Part shown: positions 44,591 to 53,515 of the stretch, piece by piece
Layout: each line of letters opens with the position of its first letter
Numbering within the stretch: the stretch's first letter is position 1
Assembly (NCBI RefSeq): GCF_900101335.1
Contig: NZ_FNKA01000003.1
Span: 186,001 to 250,000 of the forward strand
From: Quadrisphaera sp. DSM 44207
Lineage (GTDB): Bacteria; Actinomycetota; Actinomycetes; Actinomycetales; Quadrisphaeraceae
Direction of reading: 5' to 3'
Length of the DNA: 64,000 nucleotides
The notes under the pieces: model-generated
What the model saw: the letters and a program-made list of their open reading frames with translations, nothing else
Database searches by the model: none
What the model was told of the DNA's origin: nothing
Program-made: the position numbers and the translations under genes

Positions 44591-45730
44591 GTGCGCGTCC
44601 TCGTCGTGGCGGATGAGCTGCAGCCGCACGGCGGCGCCGAGCGCAGCCAGGTCGACGTCGCCGAGGGGCTCGCGCGCCGCGGCCACGCCATCGACCTCGT
44701 CCACCGGGGCGACGGCCCCTTCCGCCGGCGCTACGAGCGCTTCGCCACCTCGATCACGCGGGTGGGCGCGGTGCAGGGAGACGGCTCGCGCCGCACGGAC
44801 GCGCAGCTGCTGGCGGCCGCCGTCCGCTGCGCCCCGACCGCGGGCCGGGTCGACTGCGTCTACGTCAACAGCGCGCGGGTGACCTTCTTCGGGGCCCTGC
44901 TCGCCGCCCCGCGGCGCAGGGCGCTCGTGTGCCACCTGCGCCTGCCCCAGCCGCCCGCGCGGTCGGTGAAGAACCGCCTCGGCATGGCGGCCGTGACCCG
45001 CTTCGTCGCGGTCTCGGAGCACACCCGCGACGTCCACGTCGCCGACGGCGTCGACCCGGGGGTCGTCGACGTCGTCCACAACGGCATCGACACGGCGACC
45101 TTCCGGCCCGCCGAGCCGGCCGAGCGCGCCGCTGCCCGTGCCGCCCTGGGCCTGTCGGCGTCCGCGTTCGCGGTGCTCTACGCGGGCCGCCTGGACCCCG
45201 CCAAGGGACCGGACGTGCTCCTGCGCGCGTGGCGGGACGGCCACGGGATGCCCCCGGAGCGGACCCTGCTGGTCGCGGGGGCGCCCCGGGAGCACGGCGG
45301 CGAGCAGGCCGACGCCTACGTGCGGAGCCTGCGCGAGCTGGCGTCCGGGACCGACGTGCGGTGGCTGGGGCGGCGCGACGACCTGGCACCGCTGCTCGCC
45401 GCCGCGGACGCCGTCGCGGTGCCCAGCGTGTTCGAGGAGCCCTTCGGCCGGGTCGTGGTCGAGGGCATGTCGTCCGGGCTGCCCGTGGTGGCGAGCGCGA
45501 CGGGAGGGATCCCGGAGATCCTCTCCGGCTTCCCCGACCTGCTGGTGCCCCCCGGGGATCCGCGGGCCCTGGCCGGGGCGCTGGCGCGGACCGCGTCGTG
45601 GCGCGGCACCGACCCGGAGCTGGGGCGGCGGCTGCGCCGGCACGTGCAGGCCTCCTTCTCGCTGGCGGCGACCGTGGCGGGGGTGGAGCGGGCGCTGGTG
45701 CGCGCGGTCGGCGCACGGCGCGGCGCCTGA
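44591..45730 (+). CDS. GT4-family glycosyltransferase
   Basis: 379 residues, typical GT4. Marks: VVADELQPHGGAERSQVDVAEGLARRGH at the start, VAVSEHTRDVHV, VVHNGIDTATFRP, VLYAGRLDPAKGPDVLLRAW, and VPSVFEEPFGRVVVEGMSSGLPVVASATGGIPEIL with the E-x7-E donor motif. The GTG start lies 8 bases after the PhyH gene. It converges with the GT2 gene on the other strand. Confidence 0.95.
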   Translation: MRVLVVADELQPHGGAERSQVDVAEGLARRGHAIDLVHRGDGPFRRRYERFATSITRVGAVQGDGSRRTDAQLLAAAVRCAPTAGRVDCVYVNSARVTFFGALLAAPRRRALVCHLRLPQPPARSVKNRLGMAAVTRFVAVSEHTRDVHVADGVDPGVVDVVHNGIDTATFRPAEPAERAAARAALGLSASAFAVLYAGRLDPAKGPDVLLRAWRDGHGMPPERTLLVAGAPREHGGEQADAYVRSLRELASGTDVRWLGRRDDLAPLLAAADAVAVPSVFEEPFGRVVVEGMSSGLPVVASATGGIPEILSGFPDLLVPPGDPRALAGALARTASWRGTDPELGRRLRRHVQASFSLAATVAGVERALVRAVGARRGA

Positions 45731-45745
45731 GCGCGCGCGACGGGG

Positions 45746-46681
45746 TCACCCGCCGTGGACGACCCGGTAGTCGTCGTAGCCCGCGCCGAACAGGCCCGCC
45801 ACCAGGCCGACGCCGACCGCGACGCGCTGGCCGCGCTGGACCCGCCGGGCCCTGGTGCGGGCGAGCGGGAGCGCCAGCAGGCCCGACACGGCGGTCAGCG
45901 CGCCGTTGGCGGCGCGCCGCGCGTAGCGCAGCGGGGAGCCGCCGAGCATCCGCAGGGACGCGCTGCGGGTGAGCCCGTAGCGGTAGTGCCGCGCGAGCAG
46001 CCACCGCACCGAGATCCGGGACGCCGGCACCTCCTCGTGCACCACGGCGTCGTCGGCCCACACGATCCGGTGCCCGCGCAGGCGCGCCGCGCGGAAGAAG
46101 TGCGTGTCCTCTCCGCCCTGGCTGCCGGTGTGCTCGAAGCGCAGGCCCTCCTGCGTCAGGAGGCGGCCGTCGACGAGCACGTTGCTCGTCCTCGCGTACT
46201 CCAGCTCCGTGCCCGTGGGGTAGCGCGGGCGCTCGAAGAACCCTCCCTCCAGCACCCAGGCCGGTGGGGGCGCGGCGAACCACGGCTCCACGGTGCCCGT
46301 GACCACCGACGCCCCGGTGGCGCGCCAGACCTCCACCAGCCGGCGCAGCCAGTGCGGTTCCGGCCACTCGTCGTCGTCGACGAAGACGAGGGCGTCCACG
46401 TCGCCCGCCGCCGCGATCGCGGCGTTGCGCGCGGCGGGGATCCCCGGCGCCGGCTCGTGCGCGTAGCGCAGGGGCAGCGGGAAGCCGGCGCGGCGGGCCT
46501 CGACGACGTCCCGCCCGGAGCCGGCGGGGTCGTTGTCGACGATGGTCACGAACACGTCCGCTGCGGGCACCGGCTCGAGCCCGCCCAGCGCGTCGAGCAG
46601 CCGCGCCAGGCCCACCGGGCGCGACCTGGTGCAGGCGCACACCGCCAGGCGCAGCGGGTGCTGCGGGCCCGCTGCGCTCAC
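45746..46681 (-). CDS. Family 2 glycosyltransferase
   Basis: 311 residues, GT-A fold. Marks: AVCACTRSRPVGLARLLDAL, VTIVDNDPAGSG, GIPAARNAAIAAAGDVDALVFVDDDEWPEPHWLRRL (the DxD metal site is in VDDDE), and GGEDTHFFRAARLRGHRIVWAD with the ED catalytic-base motif. A C-terminal helix lies at ~265-300. The GTG start overlaps the stop of the flippase gene (GTGA), so the two are co-translated on the minus strand. Confidence 0.92.
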   Translation of the reverse strand: MSAAGPQHPLRLAVCACTRSRPVGLARLLDALGGLEPVPAADVFVTIVDNDPAGSGRDVVEARRAGFPLPLRYAHEPAPGIPAARNAAIAAAGDVDALVFVDDDEWPEPHWLRRLVEVWRATGASVVTGTVEPWFAAPPPAWVLEGGFFERPRYPTGTELEYARTSNVLVDGRLLTQEGLRFEHTGSQGGEDTHFFRAARLRGHRIVWADDAVVHEEVPASRISVRWLLARHYRYGLTRSASLRMLGGSPLRYARRAANGALTAVSGLLALPLARTRARRVQRGQRVAVGVGLVAGLFGAGYDDYRVVHGG

Positions 46682-48213
46682 GCCGGCACCCGCCGGCGCA
46701 GCATCTGGACGCCGACGTCGAGGGCCGAGCGGTACGTGCGCGGCCAGGCGAGCCGGATCACCAGCGCGTACCCGGCCAGCGCCACTCCCGTGGCGGCGAG
46801 CAGGGCCACGGCGTCGGGCACGGCCGCGGAGCCGAGCTGCAGCGACGCGTGCGCTGCCCACCACAGCGCCACCGCGACGCACGACCCGAGGGTCGGGGGG
46901 ACGAGCGCGGCCAGGTAGGTGCGCACCGGCATCGCGACGGTGTGGTGCAGGACCGACCACGCGTTCGGCACCCAGGTGAGGTACTGCACGACCGGGATGG
47001 AGACGGCGACGCCGACCATGCCGCCGACGTGCAGCCCGACGAAGAACCCGACGAACTGCAGGCCCACGGTGATCACCGACCACCGCAGCACCAGTGCGCC
47101 GTGGGCCCGGGCGGTGGCCAGCGGCCCCAGCAGCATGCGCACGACCATGGGCACCCCCGCGATCGCCATGGCCTGCAGCGGCGCGGCGGCCGGCGCCCAC
47201 GCGGGCCCGAAGGCCACGGCGATCCCCGCGTCCGCGCCGATCACGAGCAGCCCGAAGGCGGGGAAGGTGACCAGGGCCACCAGCTGCGTGGCCGTGCGGA
47301 ACCACGAGGCGCTGCGGGCGTCGTCGTCCTGCAGGCGGGCGAAGAGGGGCAGCGCCACCCCGTTCACGACGGACCCGACCATCTGGATCGGCAGCCGCAG
47401 CAGCCGGTAGGCCAGGGCGTAGAACGCCAGCTCGGTGGCGTTCAGGACGCGCCCGATGATGATGTTGTCCGCGTTGTTGCCGAGGTAGACCAGGAAGTTC
47501 GAGGCCATCATCTGGGCGCTGAAGGACCACATCGAGCGCAGGCTCCGCCACGACGCCAGCCAGCTCGTCGCCCGGAACATGAGCATCAGGGCGGTCACGA
47601 CGACCAGGTCGTTGACGATGGTCTGCACCACCAGGGCCCAGTACTGCGCGCCCGCGAGCGCGGCGGCGATGCCCGCGACGCCCCCGGCGAGCACCGCGGC
47701 GCCCTGCACCACGGCGTGGGCGCGGAACCTGAGGTGGCGCCGGATCAGGGCCTGCGGGACCAGCGTGAGGCCCCGGATGAACAGCGTGACCGACAGGACG
47801 CGCAGGACCGCGGTCAGCTCCGGCGTGTCGAAGAAGTCGGCGGCCAGCGGAGCGGCGGCGATGGTGACGGCGGTGAGGAGGGTGCCCATGGCGACGTTCA
47901 GCCAGGCCACGCTGCCGACGTCGCGCGGGCCCAGGTCCCTGCGCTGGATCAGCGCCAGGCCGAAGCCCTGGTCGAGGACGACGACCGCGAAGGTGATGTA
48001 GAGCGTCGCCAGGGCCACGATGCCGAAGTTCTCCGGCCCCAGGAGGCGGGCCAGGGCGAACGTGAAGACGAGGCGCCCGACCAGGGAGGCCAGCGTGGCG
48101 ACGAAGTTCCACTTCACGCTGTCGATGGCCGAGCCGCGCAGGTCCTCGCCGGTGCCCGGCGGCGCGACCGTCCCCCCGGCCGCGTCCGCAGGGCCGCGCC
48201 GGGGCTCTGGCAT
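46678..48213 (-). CDS. Wzx-like polysaccharide flippase (MOP superfamily)
   Basis: 511 residues with about 12-14 membrane helices. Polysaccharide-synthase signatures: SVKWNFVATLASLVGRLVFTFALARLLGPENFGIVALA, RRDLGPRDVGSVAWLN, NNADNIIIGRVLNATELAFYALAYRLLRLP and GVALPLFARLQ. It would flip lipid-linked repeat units across the membrane for the Wzy-like enzyme. The ATG at 48213 follows a TATGCT box by 7 bases, so it is taken as a leaderless start rather than the upstream ATG at 48225. Confidence 0.93.
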   Translation of the reverse strand: MPEPRRGPADAAGGTVAPPGTGEDLRGSAIDSVKWNFVATLASLVGRLVFTFALARLLGPENFGIVALATLYITFAVVVLDQGFGLALIQRRDLGPRDVGSVAWLNVAMGTLLTAVTIAAAPLAADFFDTPELTAVLRVLSVTLFIRGLTLVPQALIRRHLRFRAHAVVQGAAVLAGGVAGIAAALAGAQYWALVVQTIVNDLVVVTALMLMFRATSWLASWRSLRSMWSFSAQMMASNFLVYLGNNADNIIIGRVLNATELAFYALAYRLLRLPIQMVGSVVNGVALPLFARLQDDDARSASWFRTATQLVALVTFPAFGLLVIGADAGIAVAFGPAWAPAAAPLQAMAIAGVPMVVRMLLGPLATARAHGALVLRWSVITVGLQFVGFFVGLHVGGMVGVAVSIPVVQYLTWVPNAWSVLHHTVAMPVRTYLAALVPPTLGSCVAVALWWAAHASLQLGSAAVPDAVALLAATGVALAGYALVIRLAWPRTYRSALDVGVQMLRRRVPA

Positions 48214-48220
48214 GGCGGCG

Positions 48221-48226
48221 AGCATA
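48221..48226 (-). promoter_or_regulatory. -10 box of a probable leaderless promoter (flippase)
   Basis: TATGCT on the minus strand, 7 bases before the ATG at 48213. It decides the start of the flippase. Confidence 0.5.
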
Positions 48227-48386
48227 CAGAGAGTGACGTCCCTGGAACGGGGTCGGCGCGGGCGGGGCCCTGCACGGCCCCCGAGGTCGATGAGCCGAGC
48301 GTCACGGGCGCTCGACGCTGCGCTATCGCCCACCTACGATCCGACGGCAGCGCGCCGCACGGCGCGCGATGTCGACGGGAGCTGGT

Positions 48387-51300
48387 GTGGACGCACGGGT
48401 GCTCGACCCCACGACGGGGCCTGCAGCAGGCGGGGACCGGGTGCGCGCAGCCCGGCTGCTCTGGGCGGTGGTGCTGGCGTGCGCCCTCGTCCTCGGCGGC
48501 GGGGTCACCGCCGCGCCGGCCCGCGCGGCCGACGCCGGAGGGCGGGTCTCGCAGGCCAGCGCCGACGGGCTGCCGTTCCCCGACCGGCTGGTGATGAACC
48601 GGATCCAGACCCCGCAGGACGGCACGTCGCCGCGCCCGGACGGGACCTGCTGCATCCCCGCCAACGTCACCAAGGAGACCGCCACCGCGCGGATCACCAA
48701 CACGGGCACCGGGCCCCTGACCATCACGGCGGCGTCCGTCACCGCCGGCTTCACCCTGGTCTCGCCCACCGCCTACCCCGTGGTGGTCGCCCCCGGCGCG
48801 TCCTCGGACGTCGTCGTGAGGTTCGTCGCGACCGGACCGACCCTGCAGACCAACGGCACCCTGAGCGTGACCACCGACGACCCCACGCGGCCGACGACGA
48901 CCTACCAGCTGGCCGGCCGCTGGCAGCAGTTCTCCGAGGGCGGCGACGAGCCCAACGCCTTCAACCTCGTCAGCCTCTTCGGCTACACCACGAAGCTGAC
49001 CACCGGCAGCCAGTCGCTGGACACCCACGGCGCCGTCAGCGCCCTCGGGCAGGAGGTGCTCAGCCCGTACTGGGTCCGCGCGGACCGCTCCTCCCCGGTC
49101 ACCGTGCGCCAGCTCGCGGCGTTCCACACCCAAGGCAGCCCCGCGGCGGTCTACTGGCACGCCAAGGGGTCGACGACCTCGAACTACATCACCGCGTCCG
49201 CCGGCGTGGAGGCCCAGACCGTCCTGCCCCGCACCACCTCGGGGGCTCCCGCCCAGGGCAGCTTCACCACCGACAGCGCGTTCGGGTTCCGCAACGAGGC
49301 GGAGTGGAGCGACGACGCGAAGAACGACGCCTCGCCCGACATCGCCCAGGGCTGCAGCGGCGCGTGCGGCCACCACGTGCGCTTCTACCCGGCGCACGAC
49401 CGCTCGGGCCACCTGATGGCGAACACGTGGCTGATGCTCGTGGACTCCCGCGGCATCAACTTCGACTACCAGGACAACGTCTACCTGATCACGAACGCGC
49501 GGCCGGAGACGGCGCCCGACCCGTCGACCGCGGCCGTGCTCCCCGGCGCGCCGTCGACCTCGCTGGGCTTCGCCGAGCCGGTCGCGGGCACCCTCGCCGA
49601 CGCCTCGGGCAGCGGGACCGGCTTCCCGCTGGTGCAGGCCAACAAGCTCGACACCACCGCCGGGAGCGCCTCCTACCGCCCGGCCCAGCTGCAGCTGGGC
49701 GACGGCGCGCTGCGGGTGACCACCACGGGCACCTCGACCACCGGGTCGAACGAGGGCGCCGACAACACGGGCGTCAACGTCCTCGAGACGCCCTTCGACG
49801 CCAGCGCCGAGCCGTTCACCGTCACCGCGCGCCTGGTCGGCCCCTTCCCCGAGGTCTCCGCCGGGTCCGCCGCCACGGGGGTGCACTTCGGGCGCGGCCA
49901 GGACGACTTCGTCCGCCTGGCCGTCACCAACGTCGCGGGCGTGCCGAAGGTGCGCCTGTACGCGGAGTCCGGCGGCGCCGCCACCGTGGTCTCCACCGGA
50001 GCGACGCTGAGCTCGTCGGTGACCGCCGTCGACCTCCTCCTCGTCGTCAACCCCCGCACCGGGGTGGTCACGGCCTGGTACCGCCCCACCACCTCGGGCA
50101 CCGCCGGCGCCCTCACGAAGCTCTCCAACTCCTGGGTCATCCCCAGCGCCGTGCGGGGCGTCTTCCTGTCGGGCCACGCGCGCGCCGGGATCCTCGCCCA
50201 GAGCAGGGGGACGTCGCCGTTCACGGCGTCCTACGACTCCTTCGCCATCGCCCCGGGAGACCTGAGCGCCCCCGAGCCGCCGGCGATCGCCCGCATCGAC
50301 GTCGGCAGCACGAAGGCCTCCACCGACGCGCTCGGGCGCACGTGGTCACCGGACACGGGGCTGTTCAGCCCGTCGACCGCCGTGGCCGAGGGGGCGAGCA
50401 CCACCCCTGCGGCCATCGCGAACACCGAGGACGACGCCCTCTACGCCACCTACCGGGGCAACGTCGGCTCCGTGGCGCAGGCGCAGCGCTCGATCGCCTT
50501 CTCCATCCCCACCGGCGCCGTCAGCCCGGTGACCCTGCGCCTGCACTTCGCCGAGCGCTCCGCCGGCAACGCCGCGGCGGGCAGGCGCGTCTTCTCCGTG
50601 GCGGCGGAGGGCACCACCTACGACAGCGCCCTCGACCTGTACGCCGCGGCCGGCGGGGTGAACACCGCGATCACCCTCACCATCCCCGCGGTGACCGTCT
50701 CCGACGGCAGGGTCGACCTCGTCCTGAAGGCCGCCCGCGACCACCCCGCGGTCTCGGCCATCGAGGTCCTCGGCGGCACGGGAGCCGACACGACCGCCCC
50801 GGGCGCTCCCTCGGGGGTGGCCGCCGCGGCGGCGGACGGGCCGTCGGTGGCGGTGTCCTGGGCGAAGAGCCCCGAGCCGGACGTCGTGGGGTACCGGGTC
50901 CACCGCGCGGCGTCGTCCCCGGTGGCCGCGTCGGGCACGCCGGTGTCCGGGACGTCGCTGGTGACGGGCACGACGTTCACCGACTCCTCGGTCTCGGCCG
51001 GCTCCTCCTACGCCTACGCGGTGGTGGCGGTGGACGCCTCGGGCAACGCGAGCCCCGTCAGCTCCTCGGTGCAGGTGTCGGTGCCGGCGGCACCGACGGC
51101 ACCGTCGGGGCCGGTCACGAGGGTGAACTTCCAGGACGCCGCCACGCCGGTGCCCTCGGGGTACCTGCGCGACTCCGGCGAGCCGTACGGGCAGCGCACG
51201 GGCGCCGACCAGGGCGAGGGGAGCGCCTACGGCTGGGTGGCGATGGGGACCTCGACGCCGGTGGACAACTCGGCCAACGGGCGCGCGAGGACCACCGGGA

Positions 51301-51617
51301 CGGCGACGAGCGACGTGCGGCTGAACACCTACCTGCACATGCAGAAGTCGCCTCCCGGCAACGCCTCGTGGGAGCTGGCGGTGCCCGAGGGCACCTACGA
51401 GGTGACGGTGGTGGTCGGTGACGCCGGCACGCCGCTGGACAGCACCCACCAGGTCACGGTCGAGGGCTCGGTGGCCGTCGGCGCGTTCAGGCCGACGAGC
51501 GCGGTCAAGCACGCCACGGGCGCGGTGAGGGTGGCGGTGACGGACGGGCGCCTGACCCTCAGCCCGGTCGGCGGCATCAACACCAAGATCGACTACGTGG
51601 AGGTGGCTCCGGTCTGA
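48387..51617 (+). CDS. Large secreted carbohydrate-binding protein (malectin / FN3 modules)
   Basis: 1,076 residues. A signal peptide (LLWAVVLACALVLGGGVTAAPARA) ends near residue 47. Next come an ASH/choice-of-anchor-like beta domain (~75-155: TARITNTGTGPLTITAASV) and an unidentified region with a CSGACGHH motif. A beta-sandwich follows (~390-625), then a malectin-like domain (~630-795: RIDVGSTKASTDALGRTW, LRLHFAE), an FN3 domain (~805-895) and a second malectin-like domain (~905-1076: RVNFQDAATPVPSGYLRDSG). No catalytic domain is recognised. It probably binds the exopolysaccharide or cell-surface glycans. The GTG at 48387 has GGGAG 5 bases upstream; the in-frame ATG at 48369 is the alternative. 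A -10 box TACGAT is at 48333-48338. Confidence 0.83.
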   Translation: MDARVLDPTTGPAAGGDRVRAARLLWAVVLACALVLGGGVTAAPARAADAGGRVSQASADGLPFPDRLVMNRIQTPQDGTSPRPDGTCCIPANVTKETATARITNTGTGPLTITAASVTAGFTLVSPTAYPVVVAPGASSDVVVRFVATGPTLQTNGTLSVTTDDPTRPTTTYQLAGRWQQFSEGGDEPNAFNLVSLFGYTTKLTTGSQSLDTHGAVSALGQEVLSPYWVRADRSSPVTVRQLAAFHTQGSPAAVYWHAKGSTTSNYITASAGVEAQTVLPRTTSGAPAQGSFTTDSAFGFRNEAEWSDDAKNDASPDIAQGCSGACGHHVRFYPAHDRSGHLMANTWLMLVDSRGINFDYQDNVYLITNARPETAPDPSTAAVLPGAPSTSLGFAEPVAGTLADASGSGTGFPLVQANKLDTTAGSASYRPAQLQLGDGALRVTTTGTSTTGSNEGADNTGVNVLETPFDASAEPFTVTARLVGPFPEVSAGSAATGVHFGRGQDDFVRLAVTNVAGVPKVRLYAESGGAATVVSTGATLSSSVTAVDLLLVVNPRTGVVTAWYRPTTSGTAGALTKLSNSWVIPSAVRGVFLSGHARAGILAQSRGTSPFTASYDSFAIAPGDLSAPEPPAIARIDVGSTKASTDALGRTWSPDTGLFSPSTAVAEGASTTPAAIANTEDDALYATYRGNVGSVAQAQRSIAFSIPTGAVSPVTLRLHFAERSAGNAAAGRRVFSVAAEGTTYDSALDLYAAAGGVNTAITLTIPAVTVSDGRVDLVLKAARDHPAVSAIEVLGGTGADTTAPGAPSGVAAAAADGPSVAVSWAKSPEPDVVGYRVHRAASSPVAASGTPVSGTSLVTGTTFTDSSVSAGSSYAYAVVAVDASGNASPVSSSVQVSVPAAPTAPSGPVTRVNFQDAATPVPSGYLRDSGEPYGQRTGADQGEGSAYGWVAMGTSTPVDNSANGRARTTGTATSDVRLNTYLHMQKSPPGNASWELAVPEGTYEVTVVVGDAGTPLDSTHQVTVEGSVAVGAFRPTSAVKHATGAVRVAVTDGRLTLSPVGGINTKIDYVEVAPV

Positions 51618-51640
51618 GGCGGGCGGCCCGCGGCCACACG

Positions 51641-51685
51641 GACGCCGAGGGGCGGGACCCGGTCCGGGTCCCGCCCCTCGGCGTC
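51641..51685. terminator. Strong bidirectional hairpin terminator
   Basis: A 20-bp perfect stem (51641-51660 with 51666-51685) around a 5-base loop, in the gap between the convergent stops of the malectin protein and the GH26 gene. No long T-run on either side, but the stem is exceptional and well placed. Confidence 0.85.
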
Positions 51686-51699
51686 GGTGCGGCGCAGCG

Positions 51700-53076
51700 T
51701 CAGCGCAGGAAGGTGGCGGTGGCGACCCTGTCGCCGGAGGCCGTGTGGAACAGGGCGGTGATGGTGTGCTTGCCGCTCGCCAGGGTCGAGGCGTCGAAGG
51801 CCTTGGCGTTGGTCGCCGTGCCTCCGCCCACCAGGTCCCACGGGGCGGCGGTGTCCGTCGTCATCGGCGCCCTGGACCTCGTCGGGTCGTCCAGGTAGAA
51901 GTCCACGCTCGTGGTGGCGAACCCGGGGTCGGCGAAGACGTAGACCTTGGACGTGATGCCCATCCAGTTCAGCGGCTTCGCGTTCGTGCGCGTGGAGGAC
52001 CAGCTCACCTTGAGCACGGACGGGTCGACGGCCACGGGAACCGCCCGGTTCGGCGCGGGGGCGGCGTCCGCGGACGACACCGCGGCCGGCCCGAAGGCCC
52101 CCTGGTAGGCGGTGCGGGCCGTGGGGAAGCTGCCCTCGGTGATGGAGTGCTGCTCGCAGGCGCTGGTGCGGTAGTCGAAGTAGGACTCGTAGTAGTAGTC
52201 GTGGGAGGCGACCCACGCCGCCACCTGCTGGATGTAGTGCGGGTCGTCCTTGCCCCCGTGCCCGTCGCACCGGTCCGACAGGCCCCACTCCGCGAGGCTG
52301 TTCTGCTTGCCGTGGGCCTTCGCGAAGTCGACGCTCCACTGGAGGCCGCCCTTGATGGTGACGATCTCCTTCCAGCGCTCGACGTGCTGGGTCGAGGAGT
52401 ACTTCCAGCTCTGGTCGTAGACGCTCATGCCGATGAGGTCGACGTACTCGTCGCCGGGGTAGGCGCGGGTCTTGTCGAAGCCGGCCGTGCCCTCGCCGAT
52501 GTTGGGGGCCCACTCGAACGTGAACGAGGCGCCGGGGACCGAGCGCATGGTGGTGACCACCTGGCGCCAGTAGGCGACGAAGGCGGCGGGGTCCTTGACC
52601 GCCGACCAGCGGAACCACGTCCCGTTCATCTCCCAGCCCAGGCGGATGACGGAGTCTCCGAGCCCGCGGTCGACGAGGGTCTGGGACAGGGTCTTGAAGT
52701 GGGCGTTGTAGTCCCCGGCGGCGCCGGCCTGGATGGTGCCGCCGGTCTTGGGCAGCATCGGCACCGACCAGGCGATCTGGTACGGGGTGAGCTTCCAGCG
52801 GTCGGCGGCCCAGGTCGGCTTGGCGATGGAGGTCCAGGTGCTGGCGTCGACGAACTCGGTGACGACACCGACGTCCCTGCCGCGCCAGGCGCCGAACGCC
52901 TTGATGCCGGTGACGTCCCCGGCGCCGCTGTAGGCGCCGGAGAGGGCCGAGGAGGCGGCTTCCGCGGGCGGGGTGGCGCTGGTCAGGACGGGCCCGCCCA
53001 GCAGCGCCGCCGTGAGGGCGGCCACCACGGCGGCCCTCAGGCGCGTGCGCGTCGTCGAGTTCTTCGGGTGGGTCAC
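51700..53076 (-). CDS. Secreted GH26-like glycoside hydrolase with C-terminal beta domain
   Basis: 458 residues. Signal peptide ends near residue 40 (GGPVLTSATPPAEA). The TIM-barrel domain (~45-335) has the clan GH-A glutamates: acid/base E149 in IRLGWEMNGTWFRW and nucleophile E263 in SLAEWGLS. FTFEWAPN, with its conserved E-W, sits between them. The spacing fits GH26 (mannanase and related activities). A C-terminal Ig/CBM-like domain (~365-458: VYVFADPGFATTSVDFYLDD) ends the protein. It would cleave a mannan- or glucan-type polymer outside the cell, perhaps the locus's own product. GTG start with GGGAG 7 bases upstream. Confidence 0.87.
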   Translation of the reverse strand: MTHPKNSTTRTRLRAAVVAALTAALLGGPVLTSATPPAEAASSALSGAYSGAGDVTGIKAFGAWRGRDVGVVTEFVDASTWTSIAKPTWAADRWKLTPYQIAWSVPMLPKTGGTIQAGAAGDYNAHFKTLSQTLVDRGLGDSVIRLGWEMNGTWFRWSAVKDPAAFVAYWRQVVTTMRSVPGASFTFEWAPNIGEGTAGFDKTRAYPGDEYVDLIGMSVYDQSWKYSSTQHVERWKEIVTIKGGLQWSVDFAKAHGKQNSLAEWGLSDRCDGHGGKDDPHYIQQVAAWVASHDYYYESYFDYRTSACEQHSITEGSFPTARTAYQGAFGPAAVSSADAAPAPNRAVPVAVDPSVLKVSWSSTRTNAKPLNWMGITSKVYVFADPGFATTSVDFYLDDPTRSRAPMTTDTAAPWDLVGGGTATNAKAFDASTLASGKHTITALFHTASGDRVATATFLR

Positions 53077-53515
53077 GGAGGGGCTCCCTGGAGTGCGTGA
53101 CTGTCAGGACGTGGCGGTGCCGGGGTCGTGCTGGGGCCGTGCTGGGGCCGTGCTGGGGTCGTGCTGGGGTCGTGCTCCCGGGGCGCTCCCGCGCTCGGGC
53201 GACCGGTGGTCGCTGGGCGGTCTCGGCGCTCCGGGACCGCGGCATCGGCGGGCGCGCCCGCTCCCTCGAGCGGGCGCGCGGCCGTCCGGGTGAGGACGGG
53301 TCGATGTCCTCATCCGGATGGCGGACCGTCCGCCCGGCCCTCGCCGCTGCACCCACCACGGGCAGCGGCGACGTGTCGGCCGTCGACGTCGAGCGGGCCC
53401 GGGCGGCGTGTCGGAGCTGCGTCGCGCAGGACGATAACCCGCCGAACACCCGTGGCGATGTGAAACGCACCACCCTGGAGCGGGTCGCGCGTGCGCCGGG
53501 CGGGTCAGGACGCCG
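53077..53515. other. 439-base gap between the two glycosidase genes
   Basis: No gene seen. It holds an 11-bp tandem repeat (53128-53171), a hairpin TGAGGAC-N8-GTCCTCA at 53291-53312 flanked by CCGG on both sides, and a palindrome GGCGGAC-C-GTCCGCC at 53320-53334 that could be an operator. The gap probably contains the promoter of the downstream (leftward) GH26 gene. Confidence 0.5.
53128..53171 (+). repeat. 11-bp tandem repeat, four copies
   Basis: Four consecutive GTGCTGGGGYC units (C, C, T, T at the variable base), followed by a partial fifth copy. Upstream of the GH26 gene, in its probable 5' region. Confidence 0.85.
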
